DNA of 64,000 nt from Branchiostoma floridae. Lineage: Eukaryota > Chordata > Leptocardii > Amphioxiformes > Branchiostomatidae. The translations under genes and the position numbers were made by a program. The stretch spans positions 13,377,039 to 13,441,038 of the forward strand of contig NC_049994.1 in the NCBI RefSeq assembly GCF_000003815.2, read 5' to 3'. The notes beneath the pieces were generated by a model. That model saw only the letters and a program-made list of their open reading frames with translations. It was not told where the DNA came from and searched no databases. Positions 33,340-46,610 of this stretch are shown here, piece by piece. The number at the start of each line of letters is the position of its first letter. Position 1 is the first letter of the stretch.

Positions 33340-35500
33340 ATTTTGGGCCAGTTTGACCACTTGTAGGACGCCGTATCGGCCTCCAGACTGTGTATCAGGC
33401 TTAGGAGAAGTGTTGTTTATAATCTGGTATCAAAAGATGGGCGCCTTTCGTCTGCAAACTGACCGAGGCTGTATCACAGTGTATGTCGGTCGTTGGGTCT
33501 TTAGAACTTTTGACAGCAGACGCTTTCGGACTCATTTATCAAGATTAGCGGCCATTCAGTCCAGATCTAAAACTGTTAACGTGCATTGGCATAATACCGG
33601 TAGTAAGACTTATACCGGTAGATTAAAAATACTGGAACTTAAAGAGATCTACACATGCAACAATAGTTATTTCTGAGCTGTGCACACTTCAGACATCTAG
33701 GTGTCCAATACATCATTTACAAAGCATCGATAACAATGCATTCGAAGACAACAAGGCCAAAAGTTTTCAGTATCTTTTTCGGGGTAGGCAGCTCGTCGTG
33801 GGACGAACACACTGTCACATTCATTGCCAAATTTATAGGTCATATATAGTTACACATGCTCACGGCACAAGACGAACATGATTCAACAACAATCTTGAAT
33901 TTCTGTTGGTGACCTACAACTCATGTAAAAGTGTGAAGAACCGTTGCATAATAGCCCGGATCTACGACTGAATGGGCAAAATTGAACGTACGCAGCCATT
34001 TTCCCGCCATTTTTATATCTACGCTAGCAGTGAAGTGTTACGTCATAGCGGTTGTGACGGACAGAAGTTAAATGAAAATTCTTGACAGTATACGTCCGTT
34101 TTCTCATGACATTTTGTATGCTCATGCAGGTTTATGTTTTATGCATTTACTGACAGAAAAGGAAGGAACATCAGAGGATGTATAAATGTACATAGCGGCA
34201 GTTAATTGTGCCGTGTTTCTTCCTACCGGTATTTTTTACCCCCTCCCAACCACGCGCCCGTTCGCCGTGTAATTCCGCGGCGTGTTACAATTACAATACT
34301 ACGCTTTTAGCAGGACAAGAGTGGCAGAAAAGTTACACAGAAGAAGTGGCAAGGGTAACCTATAACAGCAACATGTAACTGGAGAAAATGATGCGTTGAC
34401 AATTTGTCAAATCAGTATGGCTAGAGAAATCGTCGTAAACGTACCGGTATTATGATAATAGATGTTACTTGTTGTGTGCTTCTAATGTTTGCATTTTCTT
34501 TGTATAGCTACCAGATTTTGCTAGTATTTCTAGATCAGATTTGTTTATATTTTCAAATTTGGGTGATGAAAAGAGACTACCATGTAGAGGCATGCCCGCC
34601 CCCTCGCCCCATTTCCAGAAAATCTCCTTCTGAAGTACCGCTATTGTCCCACATGTTTTGTCGCCTTTTGTCTGCTTTTGTCACAACTTCCTCTCATAAA
34701 TGACCCGATTTCCCCCTTTTTTGAATCGTCGAAATGGAAAGAATTTCTAACGGAAATCTTTAAAGAGCTTTTACGGCCAGGAATATCGAAGTGATAGATT
34801 GTAAAATAAACATCTAGTTTTGGGGGGTCAGTTTGCCGTTGTTGAACTCCAGAAAGATCCCAAATAACCTCCTACAAACTGTTTGCTAGATCTATTGGAA
34901 AGTTTAATCTTTGTGGTTAGTAGTAAATCCATGCGTTTGTCACGTCTTGTTTAATGTGGATCAGCAAATTTGAATGTTTGGTGTTGAAACAGTTAGATGT
35001 TGACAATGGCCAAGGATGCGGTGTAAATAAAGAGGACGAACATGGGGTTTACAGGATTCAGCTTTGAACTGAAAATTCAATCAAGATATTTTTGATGGCT
35101 TCTTGAAAGCACGGTAATTTGGTCATCTGACATTGTCATTTCATTTAATTGTTTTGTACAAAATGGAAGATTTAATGGGAAGTGACAGTCAATAAAATAT
35201 TGTAAATTTCCCCACATCCAATACAGCTTGTAGTGTTTGGCTTTAAAAAAAAATGGTATCCATATTCTTTCTTTTAGTTTTACAGGCTTTCTCTAAGAAC
35301 GCAGTATCATGACATGTGTATGACAGTTTTTAATCCAGTATCGTACGTCGTTTTATAATGCACAAGCAAGAAACTTTAAAAATCTGCGACTGTGAGCATA
35401 AAAACTAGGTCTGTAACTGTGAAAAAGTTTATATACATTGTGTACTTCTGGCCCATCCTCCCATGACAGCTGCTTGTGTGTAGGCTTCGTATACTGCTGT
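33340..35500. other. Presumed intron 1 of the plus-strand gene, no feature
   Basis: No exon, repeat family or RNA gene could be supported. A 107-codon plus-strand frame at 33,353-33,676 has no recognisable domain. Confidence 0.4.
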
Positions 35501-35506
35501 GTGGTC

Positions 35507-35760
35507 TAGCCTCCACCAGGCCTTCCTACGGGGTGGGTATGCATTCATTGGGTTGTAGAATTCCGCAAAAGAATAGGGGTGTCAGTCCAGGAGAGCCAGT
35601 CTACTGAAAGGTAGCATTTTCCCCATGGTTATAAACTGTACTTTAAGTCTAAGAGTAGTTATTCAGTCTGTGTGGCAGATTTCTACTATTTTTCTAGCAA
35701 CCTATAGCATCTGCATGGTTCTGCTATGCCAGACTTCTCTCAGATTCTACGCTAAAGAAA
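35507..35760. mobile_element. Degraded member of the TAGCC foldback family
   Basis: The left end TAGCCTCCACCAGGCC at 35,507 matches the elements at 37,625 and 39,913; internal AAACTGTACT and TTTCTACTATTTTTCTAG (about 35,677-35,697) match the middle and right half of the 39,913 element. The right terminus is not clear. Confidence 0.4.
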
Positions 35761-35769
35761 AAGGGGTCA

Positions 35770-37615
35770 CCGGTGTCATGTCGGTTGTACAGCGGCTTTG
35801 TTCTCCATTGAGTGGGTATTCAGGGGGGCTACTAAGGGCCGAGACAGGGGGCTGCATAATCTGTATTCAACGTTGACGCTAAAAAATGGACGATTTTTTG
35901 TGTAAAGCTACAGGCTATGAGGTCATGTTACATGGTTATTATATGCTTATTATATTTTGAGTTTTAATTCCTGATTTATAATCATAGGTGTAGTTGAGAT
36001 GGTTAAATACATGTGACAACTTGTAAGAACATTCCAAATTGCTCCAAACCTCTTGTTTCTAACACGTTTACAGTGTAACCGAATATTATTATAGTGTTTA
36101 GCAGAACAATGACTTTCTCATTCCCCATACAATTGTACCTTTAGAAAGTGCTGTTGACCACTTGTTATACAGACCTATACAGAAGCAGCATAGCTGAACC
36201 AGTAAGGTACAAGAGGCACTTCAACACCTCCCTACCATGAACATTGTGTTTGAGTGCCTTTATCAGTAAAAGAAAATACAAGAGATGGATATATGATATG
36301 TTGATGCATTATAAAGTAGATCTACTTTTTGTTTTATCATCACAGATGTACATATATTTAGCTTTATCATGCATCATAACATTCATTTATGGGACTTTTG
36401 GCATTTTATTATACGTAAACCATGTCAGTAGTCATGATTTTGTTGATCTCAAAATGTTTATTTTTTGTCTGAAGAGAGAAAAGATCTATAGACTATAGTA
36501 AACCTAAAAAATACCCCAACATTTTTTATGTAAACTTTGTGTTTAGATTTAGGCATCTGTCTTATTATTAGAAAGTTCAGTGTTTGAAAACAGCCCTTCA
36601 ATCTTCCATGTGTATTTCAACAAGTCAGCAGCTCTGTACAGCACATGACATTGATTGGACAAGAACCAGGTGGTTATCAAACCTTTCCTGCTCTAAAAAT
36701 GTCCACACGGCCCCAGACATAAAACACAACACCACAGCACCCAAGGCTGTCTCCAGCTTGACATTTTTTTCTGTCCTACTCATTGTTTGGGAGCTTATGT
36801 TGTTACTTTTCGTTGCTTAAATCTGTCATTTTAGAGTCTAACTAAGCTTACAAAAGTAGATTAACTTCAATTCCATGTCATGAAGTAAGATTTTCTAATG
36901 AAATATTTGACTGTAGACAAAGATTTCTGTCCTGGGATGGGACGGTTTGGTGCTGCATACATCCCTGGTAGTACGTTCTGAGACACTATTTTGCAAGAGC
37001 TAGTTTGAAAAGAGGTGTTCGTAGTGAAAGAAGCACAGTAGTAAAACAGAGCACATATTCACAGTGTTAAATGGTAGAGTAGAGTAGAGTTTTTGGTTGG
37101 GTAGGAGTAGTCATCATTCCAGTTGGAACTGCTCCTCTTGAACTTTTGTTTGATGGTAAGAGCTCTCTACAAAAAGTCAAAAAGTAGAAAAAACAATTGA
37201 CCGAAAGTGAAAAAATTCACAATTCACAGAGGAACTTGTTGGCACCAGATAAACAATGTTTACAGTAAGGCAGCAAAAGTTCTGTTCATTTCTTCCCCCC
37301 AGCCAGATCATGCCCTAGATTGTTGACATAGTAGACATTCTGACTTCATATCTATTCAACATATGGGCTTTCCTAATTGATGACAAACATGTTAATATCA
37401 TTATGAGATTTTGAGTCACAACTTTATGCGCCGCTCTATCAGATTATGTAGCAATTATTAAAAATGATTGTAACATTAGGGAGTAGTAGTATTACAACTT
37501 GAACACAACAGCTGGGATGTTTCATATCTCGGTGAGTGGGAGTGTTTGTAAATACTGCAGCTTTTGGCTGAGGTAAGCTAGGTCATTTCTGTCATGTTGA
37601 TATTACACTGGTTGC
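35770..37615. other. Gene-free stretch
   Basis: AT-rich intronic-type sequence with a short AGAGT run near 37,077. No gene or element supported. Confidence 0.4.
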
Positions 37616-37624
37616 TGCATGTCC

Positions 37625-37873
37625 TAGCTTCTACCAGGCTCCGCGGATCCGTGGTCTAATTGTAGAAATTGGACAGCTAGAGTCTATAGTGTGCTAGGGG
37701 AGTTAGTCGCCAGAAGAATATGTTTCCTCACCGGCGCAGGAAACGTATTCTTCACTGGCGGAGGAAACAAATTCTTCTGGCGGCTAACTCCCCTAGCATA
37801 CTATATATATATAGACTCCTCTGTCCAATTTCTACAATTAGACCACCGATCCGCCGGAGCCTGGTAGAGGCTA
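37625..37873. mobile_element. Foldback element, TAGCC family (249 bp)
   Basis: Near-complete palindrome: TAGCTTCTACCAGGCTCCGC at the left pairs with GGAGCCTGGTAGAGGCTA at the right; inside, GGTCTAATTGTAGAAATTGG pairs with CCAATTTCTACAATTAGACC and AGGGGAGTTAG with CTAACTCCCCT. Arms of about 115 bp. The flanks GCATGTCCT and GTATGCCCC may be a decayed 9-bp duplication. Confidence 0.75.
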
Positions 37874-38479
37874 GTATGCCCCCCTCCCCTGAACAAACGG
37901 TCCAAATTTTACCCAGAGAAGACCAGTGTTCTAAACATTTTTTTCCATGTAAATTGTAATCTGTTTTTTGATGGGCATAAACCTACAATTGGATTTCGCA
38001 GCAATTTGTTGTGATTAGTTTGGACATAATGGGGTTGTCTTTTCAAGGGAAGGATTTTCTCATCACAGAAACCCATTTTAAGTTAATCCAATTTGGGTTT
38101 ATTCAATTTCATGCTTTTGCATAAATGGAGTTTGAAGAGAGCATCGGAAATACTTACAGAGTATGTGAAGATTAGTGTTGTACTTTCAGAAATTGTTGAA
38201 TCCTAGTAGTATTTAAGATTCTGCAAATGCAAAATCTATTTTTTCAAAGCATCCTTACAAGTTACATCATTGTGCATCTTTTTTATTGAACTTTTATTGA
38301 AGTATTTGATTAGAATTATATCAGTCATGCTAAATCGTAGACAAAACTTAATAAGTTTACATTTCCACATTTTTCTGAAGGCAACAACTTTTTAAAAGAA
38401 TTTGAGTTGCAAGCAACTGCTCTATGAAAAGCAATAGGGCTTGAAATGGTTAGAGTAACACTCTTTAGATGTTGAATCC

Positions 38480-39864
38480 TAGCCTCCTTCACCGGCCTCT
38501 CTGGGAAGCTTGGCATTTTTTTTCGCGATTTTTAACCGGGAATATGCCGGGAAAGGAAATATGCCGGGAAAGGAATATACACCGGAAAGCTTGTACGGGC
38601 TAGGCGAAATCGGCTTCCTTCACCGGCCTCTCTGGGAAGCTTGGCATTTTTTTTCGCGATTTTTAACCGGGAATATGCCGGGAAAGGAAATATGCCGGGA
38701 AAGGAATATACACCGGAAAGCTTGTACGGGCTAGGCAAAATCGGCTTCCCAGTAGGCCTGCTACTTGTCGCTATCTACAAACGCAATAATGATTAAGAAT
38801 GCCTTTCAGACGGCCAATTAATGTATTCGCGAGAAGTTATTCACACTGCCGCGAGAAGTAATTCACACTTCAACGTTAATAGTGCACGGCCACCCCGAAG
38901 CGTGCCACAAACCTACGTAACGTTACCGGAAACCGTGCACAGACTGCCTGCCATTGTAACTTCCAGAGTAATAATTGATACAACGGTTTGAATAATTGAT
39001 ACACGTGCAAAACTTACATTTCAGATCAGTGTAAAACATTTTTTCCAGTGGGTTTAAAACATACTTTCAGACACCATCGATGATCCGACCGGCAATCTGA
39101 ATGGGGAGGGGGGCGAGAGTTACGTAAAAAGACGGTCGCTCGATCTCGCAAAATACAAAAAAACGATTTCCCACACGTAGTGCAAACAAGCCTTGCCTGA
39201 TCAGCAACAAGGGCATGAAATGGCGAGATGACGATGACCATGGTGAGTTCTCTGGCAATTGACGGCAAAATCTGATAGCAGAGCGAGCCTTCGCAGACGT
39301 CCTTGGCAGACCGCAGCAATGGCCAGGGATTGTCCTTCCCTCAACTCGGGGAAGCTATTTCGTACATGATGGGAAGTTTCAGCGGAGTTTTTCTACGGTA
39401 AGTACTCGTTTTCAAATGAGCCGTGTTTTGAAATGCGTGACCCGACGACCGTTACAAAGTTACGGGTCATCGCGCGACGGGGCGTGTGCCGGGCTGCCAG
39501 TGCTGGACGCGTTTAAGTTCGCACATCCATACCAAATGGTGATAAGTGTTTTTTAATAGGGCTTTGTAGATAGCGACAAGTAGCAGGCCTACTGGGAAGC
39601 CGATTTCGCCTAGCCCGTACAAGCTTTCCGGTGTATATTGCTTTCCCGGCATATTTCCTTTCCCGGCATATTCCCGGTTAAAAATCGCGAAAAAAAATGC
39701 CAAGCTTCCCAGAGAGGCCGGTGAAGGAGGCCGATTTCGCCTAGCCCGTACAAGCTTTCCGGTGTATATTGCTTTCCCGGCATATTTCCTTTCCCGGCAT
39801 ATTCCCGGTTAAAAATCGCGAAAAAAAATGCCAAGCTTCCCAGAGAGGCCGGTGAAGGAGGCTA
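38480..39864. mobile_element. Long-TIR foldback element (1,385 bp) with 9-bp target duplication
   Basis: Left arm 38,480-38,781 and right arm 39,563-39,864 are inverted copies, 302 bp each and nearly identical. Each arm contains two tandem units with a 131-bp period (CACCGG at 38,490 and 38,621), themselves containing the internal direct repeat AATATGCCGGGAAAGG. Termini TAGCC/GGCTA are flanked by GTTGAATCC at 38,471-38,479 and 39,865-39,873. The 781-bp centre has no recognisable transposase. Long TIRs plus 9-bp duplications suggest a Mutator-like or foldback class. Confidence 0.88.
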
Positions 39865-39912
39865 GTTGAATCCTTTATTAGCAACTTACTATGCTAGTTC
39901 CAAGACTTGAGC

Positions 39913-40074
39913 TAGCCTCTACCAGGCTCCACAGGTCGCTGGAAAAATAGTAGAAATTGGCCAAAGGGTCACAAACTGTACTCCTCAGCCATCTAACTCC
40001 TCTAGCATGTTTTCTGTCTTATTTGAACAATTTCTACTATTTTCCCAGAGACCTGTGGCCCCTGGTAGAGGCTC
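39913..40074. mobile_element. Short foldback element, TAGCC family (162 bp)
   Basis: TAGCCTCTACCAGGCTCCAC at the left pairs with GGCCCCTGGTAGAGGCT at the right; AATAGTAGAAATTG pairs with CAATTTCTACTATT. Flanked by the exact 10-bp direct repeat AGACTTGAGC (39,903-39,912 and 40,075-40,084). It sits 40 bp from the end of the long element. Confidence 0.82.
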
Positions 40075-41024
40075 AGACTTGAGCACCTGTTACTTTTCTG
40101 AGAAATCACAGCTGAAGGCTCCAGATGCCCTGAATATGCAGGAAGTCTTTGTTTCTCCTGAGAGTAATAGAGGTGACACCTGATCCAGTCATGGGTCAAC
40201 AGTTGGCTGGCTCTGCCCCTGATCTGAACTTTGAACCTTCAAATCAAGAGATACTTTTCAACATGTCCAAGGGTGTCCGAGAATCTTCATGAAAATAGAT
40301 GACATAGTATGACAATTAATTCTATTTCTGTCCAAAGATTTTTAAAATGTTCTCTGATCTTGAGTTAGAACCTGTCAAAAGTTATGATGATATCAACTTT
40401 GGTAGAAGGCAGCTTTCCCAGGCAAATGAGTATCATGTAGCGTGGTGGGTCTTGCATCCAGGCTATTGCAAAGCTCTAAAAATGTATTTTTTCCCGTCTT
40501 GTGCTTTGGTATAACCAGTTGATCCAGCAAATCCTATATGTGCTACGTATCTATTTATGAAAATGCCCACTAGTATGAAAACGTGACATCATTGGTTAGC
40601 ATCGTTAATTTCTGAAAGGATGCTTAGTTGGTAATTTGATCCTCCTTTCCATTAGTGAGGAGAAGATTTCGCATGGTGATGAGTGATTGGTCGAGCCACC
40701 TGTAATGTGCATTGACCAATTCTGTTTCATTTGACCAGTCTCTACTCTACTCTACTATGATAAAGATAAAGGCTTTGTTCATTGATACTAGGTATTGTAG
40801 GTCTCGAAATGTAGGACGTGATTTCATTTTCTTAGTGTGTTTGGTGACATCTCCATTACCAAATTCATTACACTGCAAATATGCATTCCTGTAGTACATA
40901 ATCTCTGGGCAAATCTACCTGTGGTATAAGGAGTTTAACTGGCTAAGGATGCCACTGGCAGATCTACCTGGAGAAGTACTAACTACAGAACCAAACACAC
41001 TTGTACTAGTTGTAGAGAAGAGTA

Positions 41025-41383
41025 AGGCCCAATCTACACACAGTTTTTACCGATGTCTGTGGAGATGTTGGGAGGGATCTAGAACGTAGGGGGCCGGACA
41101 CCCATGGCGCTTGAAGTCATAAACATATAGCGCGATTTTCCAAATGGCGTTATATGCTAATGAGCCTTCCCGAAGTCGGGAGCATCTACACGCGCGCGAA
41201 GCTGTCGGGGACCCCTGCTAAGCTATTGGTAAGGTATCGTACGAATGGTCCGGACCTTTCGGGAGAAATTTTCCCGATATCGTAATGGCGATATAGTAGT
41301 TCCATCTAGACGATGAAAAAAAGCTGTTGGCGAGAGGTTGTAGGCTTGCCGATATCGGGAAAAACTGTGTGTAGATCGTGCCT
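41025..41383. mobile_element. MITE copy 1 (about 360 bp)
   Basis: Left end AGGCCCAATCTACACACAG and TTTTTACCGATGTC is the inverted complement of the right end GATATCGGGAAAAACTGTG and TGTAGATCGTGCCT (TIR about 36 bp). Flanked by TA on both sides. The interior has ACGCGCGCGAAGCTGTCGGG. A second copy lies at 55,767. Confidence 0.82.
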
Positions 41384-42129
41384 TAGGGTGACCCTTTCTG
41401 CTTGGCTAAATAGGAGAGCCCTGCCAAAGCCGCAAGTTACCAGCTAACGAAGCTTAGTAAATGCCATGCTGCATCCCCAAGATTATTTTTTGCTACAGTA
41501 CTGTTTCAACTTTGAACTTGGGAAACCTTCTTTTCCCTTTCTTCATCAAAATTAGCTTAGTGCCTGCAAATATAAACAAATTTCCAATACTCTAGGAGGC
41601 TTTGTTCACTGATAGCGGAATGGGATTTAGTGATCATGCATAGCATACTTGTAGGATTACGTATGAACAACCAAAAATAGTTTCTCAAAATACTCCATAG
41701 TTCATTGCCATTCAAAAAGACTGTGTGACCCAGAAACAAAGCTATACTGTGTTCTGGTTCCGTTTGTTTTTTCTGTGGTATATTTTTGGAACCCAGTTTG
41801 GTTGGAATGTCCGACGTATGTGGGGTGTATTACATGGCTCATAACTCTAGTGGCTTTATTGATGGTGATGGGTTTCCAAATTGCCAGACAGCACATTCGT
41901 GATGTTTGCTGGATGTTTACCACGTTTGGAAATGTGGCTGGCATGTTTTTGTGTGGCCGGCTTCAACACGTACTTCCGATCCCTCACACTATCACAGTAT
42001 ACTTTACCCTTGCACATGTCCAAGTTTGCTTGAATGGTGTTTTTTGGGGGGACACGTACATGTGTAGTTTTGTTCTCTGACACTGAAATCATGCAGCAAC
42101 TGGCTTTTGTATACTGCTGAATAGCTAGC

Positions 42130-45100
42130 ATATTGTTAATGATAAGAAGGAAGACTTTTGTTTAAGTACAAAATTCCAAGTTATACCCTTATTTTATTAT
42201 TACCCTTTATTCCTTTATATCAGTGATAAACCGGATAGTGACTACACATGAGTGTGAATTAGAGGTTAGGGTTTAAACTTTAGGGTTTCAAACTTTGCTG
42301 AATTCTATTATCACCCTGTAGGAAGGCCTGGTAGAAACTACTCTCAAACTCAGTACCATAGAAAGTACCAGTATTACATGGCCGCCAAGAGGCTATGATT
42401 TACACATAAGATTAGCGTGATACCTGTACCATTAGTACACCATTAGTACAATGGGCTCCATTGTCTTCCTGTGACATTAGCAGGTATGGTGTAAACACGG
42501 CTGTATCAGGTATAGCAGTGGCTGTTAGAAGATGATAGTCCTGTGGGCACTTTTATGTTTTTTGTGCACCTTGGTGAAAGCTTTCTACCAGTGCTAGATC
42601 TACTGGTAGTAGAGCATTACATTGGTGTTGTCTGTGATGCATCCAAGCACCAACCATCCTAGTCTTCTTTGACAAGTTTTTCTTTCAAATAGTAGAGCAC
42701 CAGGCATGATTCCCCTGGTTATTGGATAAAAATCAAGTAAGGCCAGAAGAAAATATTTATAGCTTTTGTAAATTTGTGTTCTATTTTGTGTCATTGATTA
42801 CTACAGTATGCAAATTAGGTTGTAAGATGATGACAAAGATGACTTGTCAATAAATCTGACTAGATGGATTTATACCTAACTGTTTGTACCAAGGAATAAT
42901 CTGTTATCATCATCGTTTATTTTGGTTTTCCAGTTGAGCATTATGTTTTTTTTCAATCAGATAATTATTTTTGTTTCAAAGAATGCTATAAGATGATGAT
43001 TTCAGAAATCGTTGACATAAGTGCCAGAAGATTACTGCATCTCTTTCAACTCAAAGCCCATAATTGACCTGAGGTAAGTCCTGTGTCCCTGAGGGCATGA
43101 CATTACGGAGATTACCTGGACTAGCATTATGGGATTACCCGCGGGTTTGTCTGGAACCACAGTTTTTTCCACAGAGCGTAAACCCTAATGGAATTTGTTT
43201 ATACTTCCTTTTTGCTTTTCTACATGGACTTTGTTTATGAAAGGAGCTGTTTTGAAAAAAAAATATGGATTGAGTAAAGGTTGACTTTCTACCTAGCAAG
43301 GTAAGGTAACATTAAGGAGTGCTTTTCAAACTTCTTTGCACTCTCTGGACTGCCAAACTATGGAGCTCTCTTGATGCCAACTATTTCCCTCTTGCGTACA
43401 ATCTTCGAGCCTTCAAAACCAATGTTCATTGCTATCTCCTGGCATAGTGATTTACATCATCCTTCAACTTAGTTCATTGCGTAGAAGTGGTCAAATGACC
43501 TTGCTGTGAACAAAATTGTTAAGGACAATTGTTAAATCATATGAATGCTTTAGCCTAGGGAATATATCATGAAAACGATATAGGCTCTGAGGGATGAAAA
43601 CTTGATTCTGATTGAACTCCCTGGCACAGTGGACGACTTCCCTTCAGTCTATGTTCTTTTGTTGACCTTTCAGTTCAGATGCTTTCTTTTAGATCCAAGG
43701 AGCAACAAATTACATTGCTGTGGCCTGCTGGACCTGTTTCAGAATCATGCCTGATGTTGGTGGCCATCTACACAATAGTTCAATTAAAGAACCTATCGTG
43801 TGTTACTCTAGACACCACTTGAGCTTGACTCACAGGTGTACACGCCTTGTTGTTACACCTGGTCCCTTTGACCAGTCCTGTTGTCCCATCTAACATCTTT
43901 GTTAGGCCTGTTTATCCAACATGAATGTTAACGTGACGGCCATTATGGAAGGGGCAAAGGTCATGGTCTAACTTAAGAACAGGTGATACAGAATACCTCA
44001 AATGACCTTGATGTAAAAAGGGTTTCTCTTGCAAGCAATTAAGGTGGGAGAAAAAAGAAGGCTTTGTTCTTGAAGTTGACTCTTGTTTGTCCTAGTGTTG
44101 ACATGTTGTGTAGATATGGGTATCGCGACCTCCCACACGCAGAGGTGCGCTTAACCTTTCAAATAACTTAACATTGGGTGAAAATCCAACCGATTAACTT
44201 TGAATTCATTCAGATTAGGTTTTAAAACAATATACAAGTACAGTTCTTCCTACAAATGTTCTGGGCTAACAACAAATTCAAATTCTTACAGTAAGGAGAT
44301 ATTATGTGTAGTTTCTTCCTTCATCATCACCTTTTTTTTGTGGTAAATATATATTGAACAGGATATTACAATGATATTGCCTTGCAAATGCATATGAATA
44401 GATCTACAAAAGAGTTATGACTAAATGTTCACTCCTCCGTAGTGTAACGTTTTCTTTATTATCCTTTAACAGGCCGTGAAGTGTACAACAAACCCGTAGA
44501 CAGTTTAAAAAGGGTGTGGGCACTCATGACGAACATTGCGTTTTCATTGACCCAGAATATAAACTTGGCTTTTGTTCGTAGGTGTTGAGTTTGGCAGGGG
44601 GTTATCGCCGGTGTAAAGCGGCCAAGTTGAATCGTTTCCTGTGTTTTGAAAAGCCCTGTGAACTTGGGCGGCTGTTGAAAATAATGTCTGGTTGTTGAGA
44701 GCTTGCGTCTTTCATCGGACGAGAGTGTAGGTTTCAGCATGCCAGTTTGGAGTTCTGGTTGTGTGTACTCAAGTAAAAGGAGGGTCAACAGGGGGTTATC
44801 ATGTGATGTGTTTGCTCATGTCTTTCTGTGAGGGTCACCAGGGGGTTGTCATATGAGTTCTTTGTGTGAATTTATAGAAGTGGCTTTGTGCCAAGCTAGA
44901 TCTACTGTAAATTGAAAAATATTTAAATTGTTTTTCTTTTTTGATTTGAGTTATGCAAGCATACAAACAGTTGTTTAACTATTGTTCAAACGGTAAAATC
45001 AAATATACTGCAAACTCTTCGTTTTCACTCTGCCACACAAACTTCCAGTGCTGCACCAATTTAGGGATCCACAGTATGCTGCAATATGGTTTTATGGCAA

Positions 45101-45540
45101 CCTGTTGGCATGCTGGTACCATTAGCATAAAATATTCATATCTGACATATAGCCCGTATTGTTAACTAAGTGCCCCACCTCATCCGTTTGTTATCTACAT
45201 GATTGTGTAGTTATTTCCATGGCTTAAAACATTTTCATGATATTTTATTTGTATTTTATTGATTAACAGTTAGGTAAAATATTTTTACTGTTTGCCTGTT
45301 TAGACTTGCAAATTTGAAACTTGAAACCCTCACCTTACAATTACTGAATAATTTCTATCTTCAGACTCGCAAATTTGAAACTTAAAACCCTGACCTTACA
45401 AACAACTGGGTAATTTCTATCTTTAAAAGAAGTTTGCTGACCAAAGTTTACAAACATGGCCAACCTCAGGGCAGGTCAACGAACCGTCAGGCTACCCAAC
45501 TCACTTTGTCATAGAAGTGTGTCGAAAGGTCAAAGGTCAG
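42130..45540. other. Gene-free stretch
   Basis: No exon or element I can support; short frames (for example minus 44,459-44,788) have no recognisable domain. Confidence 0.4.
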
Positions 45541-45544
45541 TGTC

Positions 45545-46610
45545 TTAACAACTTCCCGCCAGGTGTGGTACATCCTCCCCACGTTTGCTCAGGTGTGACA
45601 GGTCTTCTCACCTGAGGTTCGGCGGTGGTGGTAGATCGTTTTCTCCTCTGGACAGGTAGACAAGGTGTGTCTTTCAGCGGGCGAGTTTTCAGGTAAGCCT
45701 GTTGTATTGTGGAGAGTCAAGTAACCAGGTGGTATATCAGTATCAAACGTACATGTGGTGTGGGTATGGGTCAGGTAAACTCACCTGGAAGGAAGGGGGA
45801 GGGTACATGTAGGTATGTGTAGTTACACAAAACATTGCAAAGGTAGGTGAAGAATATCTGATTGTAAAAACAGAGGAACACTGTTAGCTTTATGTTCATT
45901 CAGAGTAACGCTCTTAGTAGGGCAGAATGTTTGCCCCGCCAACTTTGATATCGAATGAATGGGATTTCAAAGAAATACAAGTTGTTACAGAAACTGTGAA
46001 AACAAATCTATCTATATAAGTATTACGTACTATATAACACGTAAAAGTGGCCCAATTCTCCAGAGATGTTGCAACATTGCTTAGATCTAGATGTATATAT
46101 AATAAAGTTTTTACAGATAGTGTGTGTACGTTTACACATTGTACAATGGAATACATCATGGTAAGTTATAGGCAAAGATGGTATCAGTGACAGTGTTTAC
46201 TGGATGTGTGTAAATTGCCAGGTAAATTCTAAGTGACAGTTGATCTCACCTGGAGGTGTGGCCTGGAAGACACTTTCAGTGACAGGTAGACCAGGTGTGT
46301 GCTAAGAAGGGATTCTGTAGGTATTCAAGACACGTACCTTTCTCAAGTTTGAGGAAGAGTGTCAGCCATTTTTTAGGTGATCTGGATGTGTTTTAATGTG
46401 TACAAGAGGTGAGAAAGATATTATTCTTACTGTTTGTGTTAAGTACATAGATAAAGACAATATTACAATAGTTTCTGATTCTAATTTTAATGACTCATGA
46501 AATATTCAAGTTCAACTTCATGGACGAAAGTTTATTGACCCATATCTTACTGAGGAAAGGTGCGTGGTACTTGTGGACAGGTATGCCAGGTGTGTTTGGG
46601 GATATAACAG
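45545..46610. promoter_or_regulatory. Cluster of CAGGTGTG / CACCTG motifs
   Basis: Repeated CAGGTG-type motifs: CCAGGTGTGG (45,560), TCAGGTGTGACA (45,590, containing the T-box core AGGTGTGA), TCACCTGAGG (45,609), CCAGGTGG, TCACCTGG (45,780 and 46,247), and three copies of a composite GACAGGTAGACCAGGTGTGT (about 45,651, 46,284 and 46,577). The composites may be remnants of a duplicated segment. Possible intronic enhancer for E-box/ZEB or T-box factors. Confidence 0.35.

Noticed and set aside
41775-42080. Plus-strand frame with membrane-like segments, faintly recalling a PQ-loop transporter (GN--G-FL, LP...VYF)
   Set aside because: The match needs gaps, the PQ motif is absent, and two minus-strand frames are open in the same place. 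Not enough to call an exon.
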